Part shown: piece after piece, positions 1 to 9,262 of the stretch
Layout: each line of letters starts with the position of its first letter
Numbering within the stretch: position 1 is the stretch's first letter
Assembly (NCBI GenBank): GCA_963718315.1
Contig: CAVQZC010000012.1
Location: 372,001-436,000 of the forward strand
Direction: 5' to 3'
Source: CAVQZC01 sp963718315
Lineage (GTDB): Bacteria > Actinomycetota > Thermoleophilia > Gaiellales > JAICJC01
DNA: 64,000 bases
The notes under the pieces: generated by a model
What the model was told of the DNA's origin: nothing
Database searches by the model: none
The model's input: only the letters and a program-made list of their open reading frames with translations
Program-made: the position numbers and the translations under genes

Positions 1-3000
1 CGTCGAGGAGGGGCAGTTCGATCGCCGCCGTCTCGGCCTCCGGTGGCGGCTGGTAGCGGCCGGCGATGGCCTCCTCGGCCCGGATCCGGTAGTCGGCGAT
101 CTCAGGAGTTTCCGCCTCGCCCGCGACCACGGCGGCGCGTTCGACGGCCAGTCGAGCCTCGCCGAGGTGACCCCCAGCGGCCAGAGTGGTCGCGCAACGG
201 AGCCACGACACGGCCGCATCGTGGGGGCGACCCAGGCGCTCCTCGAGGGAGGCGTGGTCCCGCCACCAGTGCGCGGCCCGGCCGAAATCGGCGTCGAGCT
301 CGGCGACCACCGCCGGGACCTGCAGGCGATCGAGAGCGATGGCGACGTCGCCAATCGCCAGGGCGGCGTCGGCGCTGGCAACGGCGGCCCTGGCGGCACC
401 GTCCAGATCGCCTCCCGCCAGCCGCAGGTGGGTGACGTTCCCGAGCACCATCGTGACCAGGCGGCGCGCGCCCAGCCGCTCTGCCAGCGCAGCGGCGTCA
501 TCCAGCAGGCTGACAGCCTCGGCCAGCCGGCCGGTCTGGAACCGCGCCCCGGCCAGATCGCCGGTCACGTGGGCCAGGCGTAGCACGTCCCCCAGCTCGG
601 CGGCGATCTCCTGCGCTTCCTCGAGCACGTGAGACGCGCGGGTCATGTCGCCCTCGCGGAACTCGACCACACCCAGATTGGCGAGGGCGTCGAGTCGCAT
701 CTGAGGGTCGCCTTGTGCGGCTGCGAGCTGGACCTCGGCACGCTGTCGCGCGTCCTCGAACCGCCCCAGCTCGCACAGGGCCATCGTCAGCGGCCAGGAC
801 ACCGCCGGGCCGCGGGCTCCACCACGCTCGGCACGCTCCAGGTGGTCGACGGCAGTCGCGGGATGCCCCGTCTCAAAGGCGATCCGGCCCAGCAGGCGTT
901 CGACGTCAGGCCCCTCGAGCCCCTCCAGCCGGGCGGTCGCGCGGGCGTGCTCGCCGAGCTGCTGTTCCAGCTCCGCCAGCGCCAGTGCGTCGGCGCTCGC
1001 GACGTCGGCGGCCGCAGCCCGGAGCGCCAGCTCGCCCCAGTGACGCGCGTCCTCAAGCGCCCACCGCGCCGCCGCCTCCAGCCGCGCCGCCCGGTACCAG
1101 TGCCGCTCCAGATCTGGCAGGTCACAGTGCTCCAGCTGACGCGCGACCTCGGACGCCGGGGCGCCGGCGCCGACCAGATACCGGCAGACCCGCTCGTGGA
1201 GAGGCGCGCGGTCGGCGTGGGAGGCGCGGGCGAGCAGGGCGTTGGCGACTGCCGGATGGCGCAGCCGCATCAGCGACTCGCGCCCGCCGGCCGACTGGGC
1301 GATGCCCGCCTCTGCGAGCAGGGACACGTCCTCGGCGACCTCTGACACATCGCACTCGAAAGACCGTGGCCAGCTCCAGGCTCGAGGTCGGCCGGCCGAG
1401 GACGGCAGCACGCAGCGCGGTGGACTGCGCCGAATCGCCAAGCGCGTCCAGCCGCGCGGTCACGAAGGGCAGCAGCGCATCGGGCATAGGAGGCTGCGGC
1501 AGCGGCACCCCCGGCCGATAGCCGCGGCGGACCACCTCGGTCACGGTCTGTGCGAACAGCGGACTGCCGCTCGCCCGCGCAACCAGCCCGTCGACGTACT
1601 CCTGGGGCAGTTCGGCGCCCCCCAGTCGCCCCCATGTGTCGCGCACGATGCTGGTGAGCTGGTCGGGGGTCATGTCGCCGACCTCCACCCCGGGCGGGTC
1701 GAGTGCGAGGTCGCCCGGACGTCGGGTCGTCACCAGCAGCACCGGGGTCTCCGCGAGCCGTGGAACCAGATCGGCCAGCAGCCGCAGCGACGGCTCGTCG
1801 GCCCAGTGCAGATCCTCCAGCAGCAGCAAGGTGGGCGTCGAGCAGGCGCACAGCAGGTCGCAGATCAGCTTGCGGCCGAGCTCCGAGCGCTCCTCGTCGG
1901 AGAGCTGGGCGGTGGCCGCCGTTTCGGGCGCCGGAGCCCCGACAAGAGGCCCGACCAACGGCAGCAGCGACCGGTCCCCCGGACGCACCTCGTCGATCGC
2001 CGCCGCCAGGTCGTCGGCGGAGGTGATCGGGCTGCAGCCTGGCCGGTCGCGCACGACCGCGGCGAGGGGGCCCAGCGGCTGTCCCGTCCCGAACGCCTCG
2101 AACCGCCCGGCGCGCACCGCCAGGCCCCGGACGTCGGCGCGGCGCGCGATCTCGGCGGCGAGACGGGACTTGCCGCAGCCGGCTTCGCCGACCAGATGCA
2201 GGGCGGAGCCCGCCGCGGCAGCCCTGTCGAACAGGCGCTCGGCGGCGGCCAGCTCATCAGCGCGACCAACCAGCGGCGTGTCCCCGTCGGTCTCGAACGC
2301 GCCCTGGGGTCGTTCGATCCCGGCCACGACCGCGACCATCACCGCCTCTCGCCGGTTCTTGACGGTCAGCGGCCGGACCTCGCCCACCCGGACGCGGGAA
2401 TCAACGGCGTCGCGCGTCGATTCGTCGATCAGCGTCGACCCCGGGGCGGCAGCCGCCATCAGGCGCGCCGCACGGTTTGTGGTATCGCCGAGCGCGCTGA
2501 CGAAGCGCCGAGAACGCCCTCCGAACGTGGCGGCAAACGCGAGGCCGGTCGCCACGCCGGCGGCGAAGGAAACGCCGGTATTCCTCCGCAGGCGCTCGAT
2601 CGCATGAACGACCCGTGCGGCATCGTCAGGGTGGGCAACGGGTGCACCGAAGACGGCAAACAGGACGATGCCCTTGTCTCCGCCGGTGCACTGGAGGATG
2701 TCGCCGCCCGCACCGGTCAAGGTGTCGGCGGCGTAGGCCACGAACCGCGACAGCTCCCGCAGGGCGCCGGCGTCACGGTCGTCGGTCTCCGGCAGCGCCA
2801 GGAACAGCGTGGTGACCCGGCGGTGCTCGTCGGGCGTCGGTGCAGCCCGGGCAACCCGCGACGCCAGCACGGGATGAAGCACGCGCGGCGCCCACGGCGG
2901 AACCGGGCCCTGCTCGAGGATCGGGACCGGGTGAGCTGCTCCCTCGCCACCTCCAGCCCGCCGGGTTCCGATCGCCCTGCGGCCGCAACCGCGCGGTCGA

Positions 3001-3487
3001 GGCCGGGACCCAGGTGCACGATCACGTGCCGCGACTCGCCCGGGACGACCAGCGACGTCACCCGCCCGCCGGAGATTCCGACGCGGACCGTGATCTCGGC
3101 AGGCTCGGGCGCGGCGAGGGCCGCGGAGGTGGCCTCGACGAGCGCGATCACGTCGGCCGCACACCGCCCCGCCTGGCTCCAGCCGGCCTCGTCGCCGCCG
3201 AATGCAACCGTGATCGCGTCACCACCGAAGGCGAGGGCGTCACCGCCATGTCCGACGGCGATGTCGAGCGCGCCGCCGATGACCTGGCGCACGATCCCGC
3301 CCAGCTGCTCGGTGCCGGCGGTGCCCTGGCGTGCGAGCCGCTCGGAGAGGCCGGTGAACCCGGCGATGTCCAGAAACAACGTGACCGCGTCGCGGGTCAG
3401 CGGCTCGCCGCGCGACACCGCCGGGTGCGACGCGACGGCGGGTAGGTACGGCTCGAACAGCGCAAGTGGCGCCCGCTCCCCGCTCAC
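1..3487 (-). CDS. Adenylate/guanylate cyclase-domain AAA+ ATPase regulator, frameshifted, 3' end outside window
   Basis: Start at 3487 (MSGERAPLALFEPYLPAV). The first class III cyclase-like domain (LFLDIAGFTGLSERLARQG) is followed by a second, more diverged one (TTLFLALPE..., about 2850-2440). Next come an ATPase with Walker A GEAGCGKS and Walker B LLLLEDLHWADE, and a long helical TPR-like tail still open at position 1. Domain order matches large cyclase-ATPase signalling proteins, which are usually over 1000 aa. The frame changes near 2930 (one C apparently missing in a C run) and near 1360 (one extra base, so LELATVF continues as ECDVSEVAEDVSLL). The two shifts compensate and all domains are recognisable on both sides. 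They could be assembly indels or real damage. Substrate and signal are unknown. Confidence 0.8.
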
Positions 3488-3535
3488 CGGACGATCGTAG
3501 ATTATGATGGGGCGTCGGCGACAGAGGGGGACACC

Positions 3536-4678
3536 GTGAGACTCAAGGTGCTCGTGTTGTCAGTGCTCGCGGGCTTGGCGTGGGTCAGCGTCACGCCGGC
3601 TGAGGCTGCGAAATGGACGCTGGGGAATGGGCCAACCGACCTGGCGATCTCCCAGCCTCCGAATACCGCGCCGGGGAGCGTCTGCGCCACCCGTATCCAC
3701 GGGCTCGCCGGGATCAACACCGACGTCAACCCGCACCACGTCCCACCCCCGCCGCCACCGTACTCGCCCATCACGCTCGACGTGTACACGGCGCCGGGCG
3801 GCTCGCTGACGGGGGCGACCGTGGAAGGCGGAGAGCTCTACACCGCCGAGCCCGAACACCAGCTGGTGCCCCTGTTGCGGGCCGTCACGACGACGGCCCC
3901 CACCCGCCTCAAGCCGGCCGAGAAGTATCAGAATTTCGACGGCACGCCGCTCTGGGAGTACGCCGCGGCCCCGTTCGAGATCGCGTTCGCGGCCGGCACC
4001 ATCCCCGTCGGTAACGACGTCGTCGTGCGGCAGAGCGGGTACACGGCGTACGTCCGCCTCCAGGCGGTCGGGTGCAGCCTGACGACGTGGCGCACGCTGA
4101 CATGGAACACGGTGCGGCAGGGGGATGTCTCCGTCAGCCAAACCCCATCCGCGGTGGCGGTCGAGATCGGCACGGCCGGGACGGCCGACCCGCTGGCGGC
4201 CAACTACACCGACTGCACGCTGACCGGCAACTTCACCGCGCGGGTCGACTACAGCCTTGACACCTGGCCGACCGCCAACGCCGTTCGCGTCGGTCTGCTC
4301 GTCGACCGCGTGCTGGGGGACAACGGGCTGTACGGCGACGGCGCCGTGACGACGGAGCGAACCAGCTTCGCAGCCTCGGGCGACGTCGGGTCGGGGGAGA
4401 ACTACGTTCTCAACGGCATCGACTCGGGCGGCGGCTTCCTGACGCTCCCGACGTCCGCAATGACGGGGAGTCTGCGCGTCCGCCGCCAGGGGGGATCCCT
4501 GACCTCCTACTACCGGGATTCGACGACCGCCGGCAACTGGGCTGTGCTCGGCACCTCGCCCGCCTACGACGGAGTGGTCACCCTCGCGCTTCAGGTCTGG
4601 TCTGGACTGTCCCTGTTCCGCGGCCCGGCAGCGGCCAGCTTCTCGAACTTCACCCTGACCGAGGGCACCTGCGTCTGA
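3536..4678 (+). CDS. Secreted protein with lectin-like C-terminal domain
   Basis: 380 aa from a GTG start preceded by GAGGGGGACACC. Residues 1-24 form a Sec signal peptide ending AEA (MRLKVLVLSVLAGLAWVSV). The middle is unrecognised. The last ~150 residues (LTGNFTARVDYSL, VRVGLLVD, YGDGAV, SLRVRRQGGSLTSYYRD) read like the beta-sandwich of DUF1349 / concanavalin-like domains, which suggests glycan or surface binding; this is inference from pattern only. The gene is divergent from the cyclase gene with only 48 bp between starts, and convergent with the next secreted protein across a hairpin. Confidence 0.75.
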   Translation: MRLKVLVLSVLAGLAWVSVTPAEAAKWTLGNGPTDLAISQPPNTAPGSVCATRIHGLAGINTDVNPHHVPPPPPPYSPITLDVYTAPGGSLTGATVEGGELYTAEPEHQLVPLLRAVTTTAPTRLKPAEKYQNFDGTPLWEYAAAPFEIAFAAGTIPVGNDVVVRQSGYTAYVRLQAVGCSLTTWRTLTWNTVRQGDVSVSQTPSAVAVEIGTAGTADPLAANYTDCTLTGNFTARVDYSLDTWPTANAVRVGLLVDRVLGDNGLYGDGAVTTERTSFAASGDVGSGENYVLNGIDSGGGFLTLPTSAMTGSLRVRRQGGSLTSYYRDSTTAGNWAVLGTSPAYDGVVTLALQVWSGLSLFRGPAAASFSNFTLTEGTCV

Positions 4679-4692
4679 CCCGCAATGCGAAA

Positions 4693-4729
4693 GGAGCCCC
4701 CACGACCCTGATCCGGCCGTGAGGGCTCC
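4693..4729. terminator. Bidirectional terminator hairpin
   Basis: GGAGCCCCCACG (4693-4704) pairs with CGTGAGGGCTCC (4718-4729), 12 bp with one mismatch and a 13-nt loop, exactly between two convergent genes. There is no long T tract on either side. Confidence 0.7.
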
Positions 4730-4743
4730 GTTCGTCGGTGCGA

Positions 4744-5289
4744 CTAGAAGATCGCCAGCGATCCGCTCTTGTGCGCCGTCAGGATGGCGCCGGGATCGAT
4801 GTAGCCGGGGTCGTTTGCGACCGGCGTGTCGGTGTCATGGAAGCAGCCGAGCGAGATCGTGAACTTGACCGTGCTCTTGATGGCAAGCGCGCTGGCCAGG
4901 TTCGCGACGATCACGCCGGGGCCCATCGAACCGGGCTGCGTGTTGTCGCCGACCATCGTGGTCGAGCCGCCCAGGTTGACGCCGTTGCGGAAGTACGAGC
5001 AGCGGGTGTAGTCGGACGGGCCGTAGTTGACCGCGGTGACCTCGTCGGTCAGCACCCACGAGCCGGCCGGAAGCGTGACCTTGTTCAGGATGACGGGAGT
5101 GCCGCCGGTCCTGGGAAGAGCAACGGACGCCTTGGTGCTCAGGAACGCGTCCGTGGTGCCGGCGGGAACGGTTCCCGACGCCGCGTAGGCGGCGCTTCCG
5201 GCGACCATGCCGGCCATCAGGGCCGCCACGGCGATCGACCATCGCAGGTGACGAGCGATGGTTCCTCGGATGGTATGAACGTTACGCAT
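4744..5289 (-). CDS. Secreted hypothetical protein
   Basis: 181 aa. The ATG at 5289 follows GAGGGGGATCCAAA. Residues 1-36 carry a long basic n-region and a hydrophobic core (WSIAVAALMAGMVAGSAAYA) ending in a good signal-peptidase site. The mature part is about 145 aa of Thr/Gly-rich sequence with two Cys (CSYFRNG, LGCFHDTD) that could form a disulphide. It resembles small actinobacterial extracellular beta-sandwich proteins, but I do not recognise a named family. No partner gene is evident; the neighbour 3' to it is also secreted. Confidence 0.7.
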   Translation of the reverse strand: MRNVHTIRGTIARHLRWSIAVAALMAGMVAGSAAYAASGTVPAGTTDAFLSTKASVALPRTGGTPVILNKVTLPAGSWVLTDEVTAVNYGPSDYTRCSYFRNGVNLGGSTTMVGDNTQPGSMGPGVIVANLASALAIKSTVKFTISLGCFHDTDTPVANDPGYIDPGAILTAHKSGSLAIF

Positions 5290-5513
5290 TTTGGATCCCC
5301 CTCGATCCGTTTACTGGGACACCCAGAACGTATGGGGGAACCGGCGGGGGAACATTGACCGTCGTCACGGATAGAGAGTGACCGCGGCCACCCCTGCGAC
5401 GGCGGCTTTGCACGGCTATGGGCGCCTGCTAGGCTCCGCACGTTAGCGAGGACGTTGACGGTTGCGCGGTTCTGCCTTCCCGACCCGTTCGTGAACAAGG
5501 TTTGGAGGTGTAT

Positions 5514-5720
5514 ATGTCAACCGGAACCGTTAAGTGGTTCAACGACGCGAAGGGCTATGGCTTCATCGCGCCGGACGAGGGGTCGAAGGACCTTTTCGTT
5601 CACCACTCGTCGATCGCCGGCGAGGGCTTCAAGTCCCTCGTCGAAGGGTCCAAGGTGGAGTACGACGAGCGGCAGGGCCCCAAGGGCCCCGAGGCGACGA
5701 ACGTCGTCCCTGTCGCTTAG
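5514..5720 (+). CDS. cspA: Cold-shock protein (CspA family)
   Basis: 68 aa, a single cold-shock OB-fold. RNP1 is KGYGFIAP and RNP2 is DLFVHHS; the N-terminus TGTVKWFND is canonical. The ATG at 5514 is chosen over an upstream TTG because GGAGGTG lies 5 nt ahead. It binds single-stranded RNA/DNA in the cytoplasm and acts as an RNA chaperone. A paralogue that differs mainly in the middle lies at 8036-8242. The gene stands alone with about 220 bp of leader between it and the divergent secreted protein. Confidence 0.95.
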   Translation: MSTGTVKWFNDAKGYGFIAPDEGSKDLFVHHSSIAGEGFKSLVEGSKVEYDERQGPKGPEATNVVPVA

Positions 5721-5839
5721 GTCGTGATTCGACGGCCCGCCGTGTTGGGGCGCTTCGCGCCACCGGCACGGCGGAGCCGCCAACACCCGGGTGGCTGCGG
5801 CCCCGTCCTCCCACGCCAGGAGACCGATCCGGCGAGGTT

Positions 5840-6061
5840 CTAGGCGGGACGGTCTGAAGCTGCCGCCGACGCCAGGCGCGGGTAGCAGCGAGGGCACGGC
5901 CGAGCGCCGGTTTCGGCGAGCTCGCGCTGGGCCTCCGGCATGGCCAGGGACACCAGGACGCCGCAGGTCGTGATGCGAGGTTTGCCGTAGGACGGCAGGC
6001 CGACCGCATGGAAGATCGCGCTGTCGGTGTGCCACGCCTCGAGGTAGACGATCTCCCCCAT
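5840..6061 (-). CDS. Small hypothetical protein with CPRC motif
   Basis: 73 aa from ATG 6061 (MGEIVYLEAWHTDSAIFHA). The Cys pattern (TTCGVL near residue 33, then ARPCPRCYP near 58) suggests a small metal site, as in short actinobacterial proteins of unknown role. Its start lies 4 nt after the TAG of the upstream small gene (6066-6363), so the pair is probably translationally coupled. No strong ribosome binding site of its own is present. Longer in-frame starts up to 6145 exist but run through the upstream gene. Confidence 0.5.
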   Translation of the reverse strand: MGEIVYLEAWHTDSAIFHAVGLPSYGKPRITTCGVLVSLAMPEAQRELAETGARPCPRCYPRLASAAASDRPA

Positions 6062-6065
6062 CCCG

Positions 6066-6363
6066 CTAGGAGTGCCCGGTGTCCGTCGATGCGGCGCCTG
6101 CGTCCGGTTGGGTGCGACCCTCGGGCTTGAGAGGCGACACTCCACCCATGTCCTGCCCGGGATCGGGCTGTATCGGGCTGTACCTGCCCGGGGGTGGCGC
6201 CGTAGCGAGGCAGTTTGCGGACGGTCGGCTCGCCGCCCAGGTGCTCCGATGCCCGCTCGTCTTCGATCTGCTCCTGCCGGCTGCGAAGTCCGCGTGCACC
6301 GACGGGCGGCTGCTGATCGGAACCGATCGATTCGTTGATTGGACTGACCGGCTGCTCGCTCAT
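6066..6363 (-). pseudogene. Small polar protein broken by a 10-bp tandem duplication
   Basis: Reads MSEQPVSPINESIGSDQQPP from ATG 6363 (or from ATG 6372) to about 6180 in one frame, then continues in a second frame as DPGQDMGGVSPLKPEGRTQ and stops at 6066. Between the two lies an exact 10-bp tandem duplication (ATCGGGCTGT twice, about 6161-6180 on the plus strand). Removing one copy joins the frames as GQVQPDPGQDMGG with nothing lost. Low-complexity, hydrophilic, about 100 aa, no known family. Its coding status rests on that clean rejoining and on the coupled downstream gene. Confidence 0.45.
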
Positions 6364-6372
6364 ATCCCTCAT

Positions 6373-6676
6373 CGTACCCGCTACACTCCGCCGATCAGGG
6401 AACGCCCGCCGCGTGGGGGTGCTGCACAGACTTCCAGGTAGCTCGCTGTCTCACAGCCGACGGTTGAGACCGTCCGATCCGGTGGAGCAGACTATGGATG
6501 TCCCCGTTCTTCCCGAACCAGCCGAACAGCCGGCTGGGCCTGACGCACCGGCGGGCCCTCTCCGGCCGGGCCCCGCGCTCGCCGTCATCGCCGGCGGTGG
6601 GGAGACGACCAAGGATCGTGGTGAGCTCCACCCCGTCCCGGATCACAGGGACGGCGATCGGATACAGCACACCTAG
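6373..6676. other. Intergenic stretch without a supported gene
   Basis: About 300 bp between the start of the small minus-strand gene and the desaturase. A plus-strand reading from ATG 6494 (MDVPVLPEPAEQPAG) runs to a TAG at 6676 just before the desaturase GTG. It is Pro-rich and has no ribosome binding site that I trust, so I do not call it. Promoters for the divergent genes must lie here, but I see no convincing -35/-10 pair. Confidence 0.4.
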
Positions 6677-7756
6677 GTGCAGAGCGCTCAGGAACGGATC
6701 CGCTTCCAGGGCTCTGGCGACTTCGCGCGCCTGCTGAACCAGCGCGCCGAGGCCGTGCTCGGTGACGCGGCTGCCATGCGACGCGCGTATCGGGTTGTGT
6801 GGGCGAAGTCGGCGTTGGTGCTGGTCTGGGCCGTCAGCTCGTACCTGGTATTGCTGCTGGTCGCCGCCACACCTGCGGCCGTCATTGCGGCATCGGTCTC
6901 GCTCGGGCTCGCAGCCGCAGCCATCGGGTTCTGCATCATGCACGACGCAAACCACGGCGGCTACTCGCGCAGCCGCATCGTCAACCGACTCGCGGCGCAC
7001 TCGCTCGACCTGATCGGCGGCTCCTCGTACGTGTGGGCAGCCAAGCACCTCGCCCATCACACCTACACCAACGTCGCCGACCACGATCCGGACATCGATG
7101 CGCTGCCGTTTGCCCGCTTCGAGCCCAGCCAGCGCCGCCGCTGCTGGCACCGCTACCAACACGTCTACGTGTGGGCGCTGTACGCGTTCGTCACCGTGCG
7201 GTGGCAGGTCGTAACCGACCCCGTGTTCCTGATCCGCGGGTCGGTCGGACGCTCACCGCTGCGGCGGCCCGCCGGGTGGAACCTGGTGGCACTGATCGCC
7301 GGCAAGGTGTTCTTCGTCACATGGGCGATCGCAATCCCGCTGGCGCTTCATCCGGCTGTCGAGGTCGCCGCCTGCTTTGCGCTGGTGTCTGCCGTCGCAT
7401 CGCTCGCATTGACGGTCACGTTCCAGCTCGCGCATTGCATCGAAGAGACGGACACCCTGCAGTCAGGGAGCACCGCCAACCCACAGTGGCACGTGCACCA
7501 GGTGCATACGACGTCGGACTTCGCCCACCGCAACGCAGTGGTCGGGTGGTACGTCGGTGGCCTCAACTACCAGATCGAGCACCACCTGTTCCCCCGCGTC
7601 CCGCACACCGTGCACCCACGGCTGGCTCGCATAGTCCGCGCAACAGCGCTCGAGTGCGGCGTGTCCTATAACGCCCACCAGACGATGCGGGACGCGCTGC
7701 GCTCGCACGCGCGATGGCTCAGGCAGATGGGAGTAGCGCCCGAGCCCTCGGCGTAG
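6677..7756 (+). CDS. Membrane fatty acid desaturase
   Basis: 359 aa with four to six hydrophobic segments and the three histidine boxes of acyl-lipid / front-end desaturases: HDANHGG (about 88-94), HLAHHTYTN (about 124) and QIEHHLFP (about 298). The Gln in the third box is the mark of the delta-6/linoleoyl-CoA branch. The boxes bind the di-iron centre that inserts a cis double bond in membrane acyl chains. The GTG start at 6677 is the first in frame after a stop and lacks a clear ribosome binding site, so the N-terminus is uncertain. No ferredoxin or cytochrome b5 gene is adjacent. A role in membrane fluidity would fit the nearby cold-shock genes. Confidence 0.88.
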   Translation: MQSAQERIRFQGSGDFARLLNQRAEAVLGDAAAMRRAYRVVWAKSALVLVWAVSSYLVLLLVAATPAAVIAASVSLGLAAAAIGFCIMHDANHGGYSRSRIVNRLAAHSLDLIGGSSYVWAAKHLAHHTYTNVADHDPDIDALPFARFEPSQRRRCWHRYQHVYVWALYAFVTVRWQVVTDPVFLIRGSVGRSPLRRPAGWNLVALIAGKVFFVTWAIAIPLALHPAVEVAACFALVSAVASLALTVTFQLAHCIEETDTLQSGSTANPQWHVHQVHTTSDFAHRNAVVGWYVGGLNYQIEHHLFPRVPHTVHPRLARIVRATALECGVSYNAHQTMRDALRSHARWLRQMGVAPEPSA

Positions 7757-7802
7757 CCGCCCACGGCTGCGACCACCGTGGCGGCGTCATGTTTCGCGTC
7801 AG

Positions 7803-8024
7803 CTAGCGATACCGGAACGTGATACGTGCCCGGCTGAGATCGTACGGCGATAGCTCGACGCGAACGCGGTCCCCCGGCAAGATGCGGATCCGATAACGGC
7901 GCATCTTGCCGGAGATGTAGCCAACGACCTGATGATCGTTGTCGAGCGTGATGCGGAACATCGAGCCCCTCAGGGACTCGGTGACCTCACCCTCGAGTTC
8001 GACCTTCTCTTCTTTGGCGCTCAT
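7803..8024 (-). CDS. infA: Translation initiation factor IF-1
   Basis: 73 aa, the full family length. S1-type OB-fold with the signatures EGEVTESLRGSMFRI, GYISGKMRRYRIRI and LPGDRVRVELSPYDL. It binds the 30S A site during initiation. It lies 11 bp downstream of a cold-shock gene on the same strand, so the two are probably co-transcribed; this is not the usual rpmJ/rpsM ribosomal context. It may be an extra copy, which cannot be told from this window. Confidence 0.95.
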   Translation of the reverse strand: MSAKEEKVELEGEVTESLRGSMFRITLDNDHQVVGYISGKMRRYRIRILPGDRVRVELSPYDLSRARITFRYR

Positions 8025-8035
8025 AGCGCCTCCCG

Positions 8036-8242
8036 TCAGCTAACGGTCTGGACCCCAGTCGCCTCGGGGCCCTTCTGGCCCTGACGCGCCTCGTACGACA
8101 CCTTCGCGCCCTCAGGCAGGCTCTTGTAGCCATCGCCCACGATCTCGCTGTGGTGGATGAACAGGTCCTTGTCGCCTTCGTCGGGCGTAATGAAGCCGTA
8201 GCCCTTGGCGTCGTTGAACCACTTTACGGTTCCGGTTGCCAT
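8036..8242 (-). CDS. cspA: Cold-shock protein (CspA family)
   Basis: 68 aa; MATGTVKWFNDAKGYGFITP then DLFIHHSEI. The ATG at 8242 follows AAGGAGGTGTTGCAA, one of the strongest ribosome binding sites in the window. RNA chaperone, paralogous to the protein at 5514-5720. Promoter-proximal gene of a csp-infA pair, so cold induction would also raise IF-1. Confidence 0.95.
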   Translation of the reverse strand: MATGTVKWFNDAKGYGFITPDEGDKDLFIHHSEIVGDGYKSLPEGAKVSYEARQGQKGPEATGVQTVS

Positions 8243-8380
8243 TTGCAACACCTCCTTCCCGCACTCTCATGAACGAGTCGGGAGGCACAGGCTTGCGCAA
8301 CCGTCGAACGTCCGAACTGAGCGCCCAGCATAGCAGGTTGCCCGTTCCAGGCAGCCGGAGGTCGCGCGGTCAGTCGACCG

Positions 8381-8636
8381 TCAGCCGGGAATCTGGTCGC
8401 TCGCAGCGCCCGGCCGGCCGGCCAGAGCACGACCTTGCTCGAACAGCTGCCAGGCGTTCTCGGCCGCCTCGCGCGCGGTGCGCCCTCGCCCGACCATGGT
8501 GGACGTCGCCACTCGGTGCTCGCGGTTCAGCGGCGCTGCCGTGTAAAGGCGGTTGGTGCCGCGGTCGCGGATCGGCCAGGTCGTAGCCAACGCCGTTGAA
8601 CATGCCGCGGATCTCTTCGACGGTCGGCGGGTACAC
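8381..8636 (-). CDS. Small hypothetical protein, frameshifted
   Basis: GTG start at 8636 preceded by GGAG. It reads MYPPTVEEIRGMFNGVGYDLADP, then near 8570 the coding sense passes to another frame (DRGTNRLYTAAPLN...REAAENAWQLFEQGRALA) ending at 8381. The joined product is about 85 aa: a soluble alpha/beta N-terminal half, then an amphipathic helix. The single-base shift could be an assembly indel. I do not recognise a family. It is divergent from the cyclic-nucleotide-binding gene. Confidence 0.5.
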
Positions 8637-8683
8637 GTCACTCCATGTTCGCTGTCAGAGGTTGGGAAAAGCGCCCGCCCATC

Positions 8684-8702
8684 GTAGCGCGGGTCGCGCT
8701 AC
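8684..8702. promoter_or_regulatory. Perfect 8-bp inverted repeat in divergent promoter region
   Basis: GTAGCGCG (8684-8691), a 3-nt loop, then CGCGCTAC (8695-8702), midway between the divergent genes starting at 8636 and 8793. It could be an operator or a leader hairpin; the sequence alone does not decide. Confidence 0.4.
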
Positions 8703-8792
8703 ATGAGGTTGGGGAGCGCGGGTGAGCCGTAGCCGCCCGCCCGACCCCCTGCTTGCAGCACGGCCGCCGGCCCCCTAGCCTTACGCCGGACG

Positions 8793-9225
8793 ATGCCCAT
8801 GTTCTCCCAAGACGCCAAGGCGGAATCGCTCAAGCGTTCGCCGCTCTTCGAGGGACTCTCGAAACGAGAGCTCGCTCAACTGGCGCGAGAGAGCGAGGAC
8901 ATCGAGGTGCCGGCCGGCAAGGTGCTGTGCAGCGAAGGTGAGAGGGCGCAGGAGTTCTTTGTCATCGTGGACGGCGATGTCGAGGTAACCAAGAACGGGA
9001 AGCTACTGGCGTACCCGCGGGGCCGGCGAGATGATTGGAGAGATCGCCCTCCTGGCGGACGTACCACGCACGGCGACAGTGACTGCGAAGACCCCACTGA
9101 GGGTGTTTGTGCTCACGGCGCCGGCCTTCCGGCGATTGGTCGACGCAAACCCACAGGTCGAACGCAAGGTCTTGCGCGCCCTCGCCAAACGCGTCGTCTC
9201 GCTTTCCCACGGCTCGGAGCTGTAG
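8793..9225 (+). CDS. Cyclic nucleotide-binding domain protein, frameshifted
   Basis: Joined product about 144 aa. The first frame gives SPLFEGLSKRELAQLARES, EVPAGKVLCSEGE and EFFVIVDGDVEVTKNGKLLA. Near 9023 one extra base in GGGGCCGG moves the sense to another frame, giving GEMIGEIALLADVPRTATV and a C-terminal helix. That is a complete CAP_ED (CRP-type) beta-roll with the phosphate-binding cassette GE-ALL-PRTATV, where the Arg contacts the cyclic phosphate. There is no DNA-binding helix-turn-helix, so it is a stand-alone sensor, possibly partner to a cyclase such as the one at the window's left end (inference). Confidence 0.75.
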
Positions 9226-9262
9226 AAACACCGCGCGCTGCCCCTGCCGGTAGGCTCCGCCG

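Noticed and set aside
1242..3500. 752-codon plus-strand open frame
   Set aside because: Antisense shadow of the cyclase/ATPase gene; Gln/Arg/Gly-rich with no domain.
5629..6372. 247-codon minus-strand frame as one protein
   Set aside because: After about 60 codons it becomes antisense and Arg/Ser-rich; the 10-bp duplication explains the loss of the true frame.
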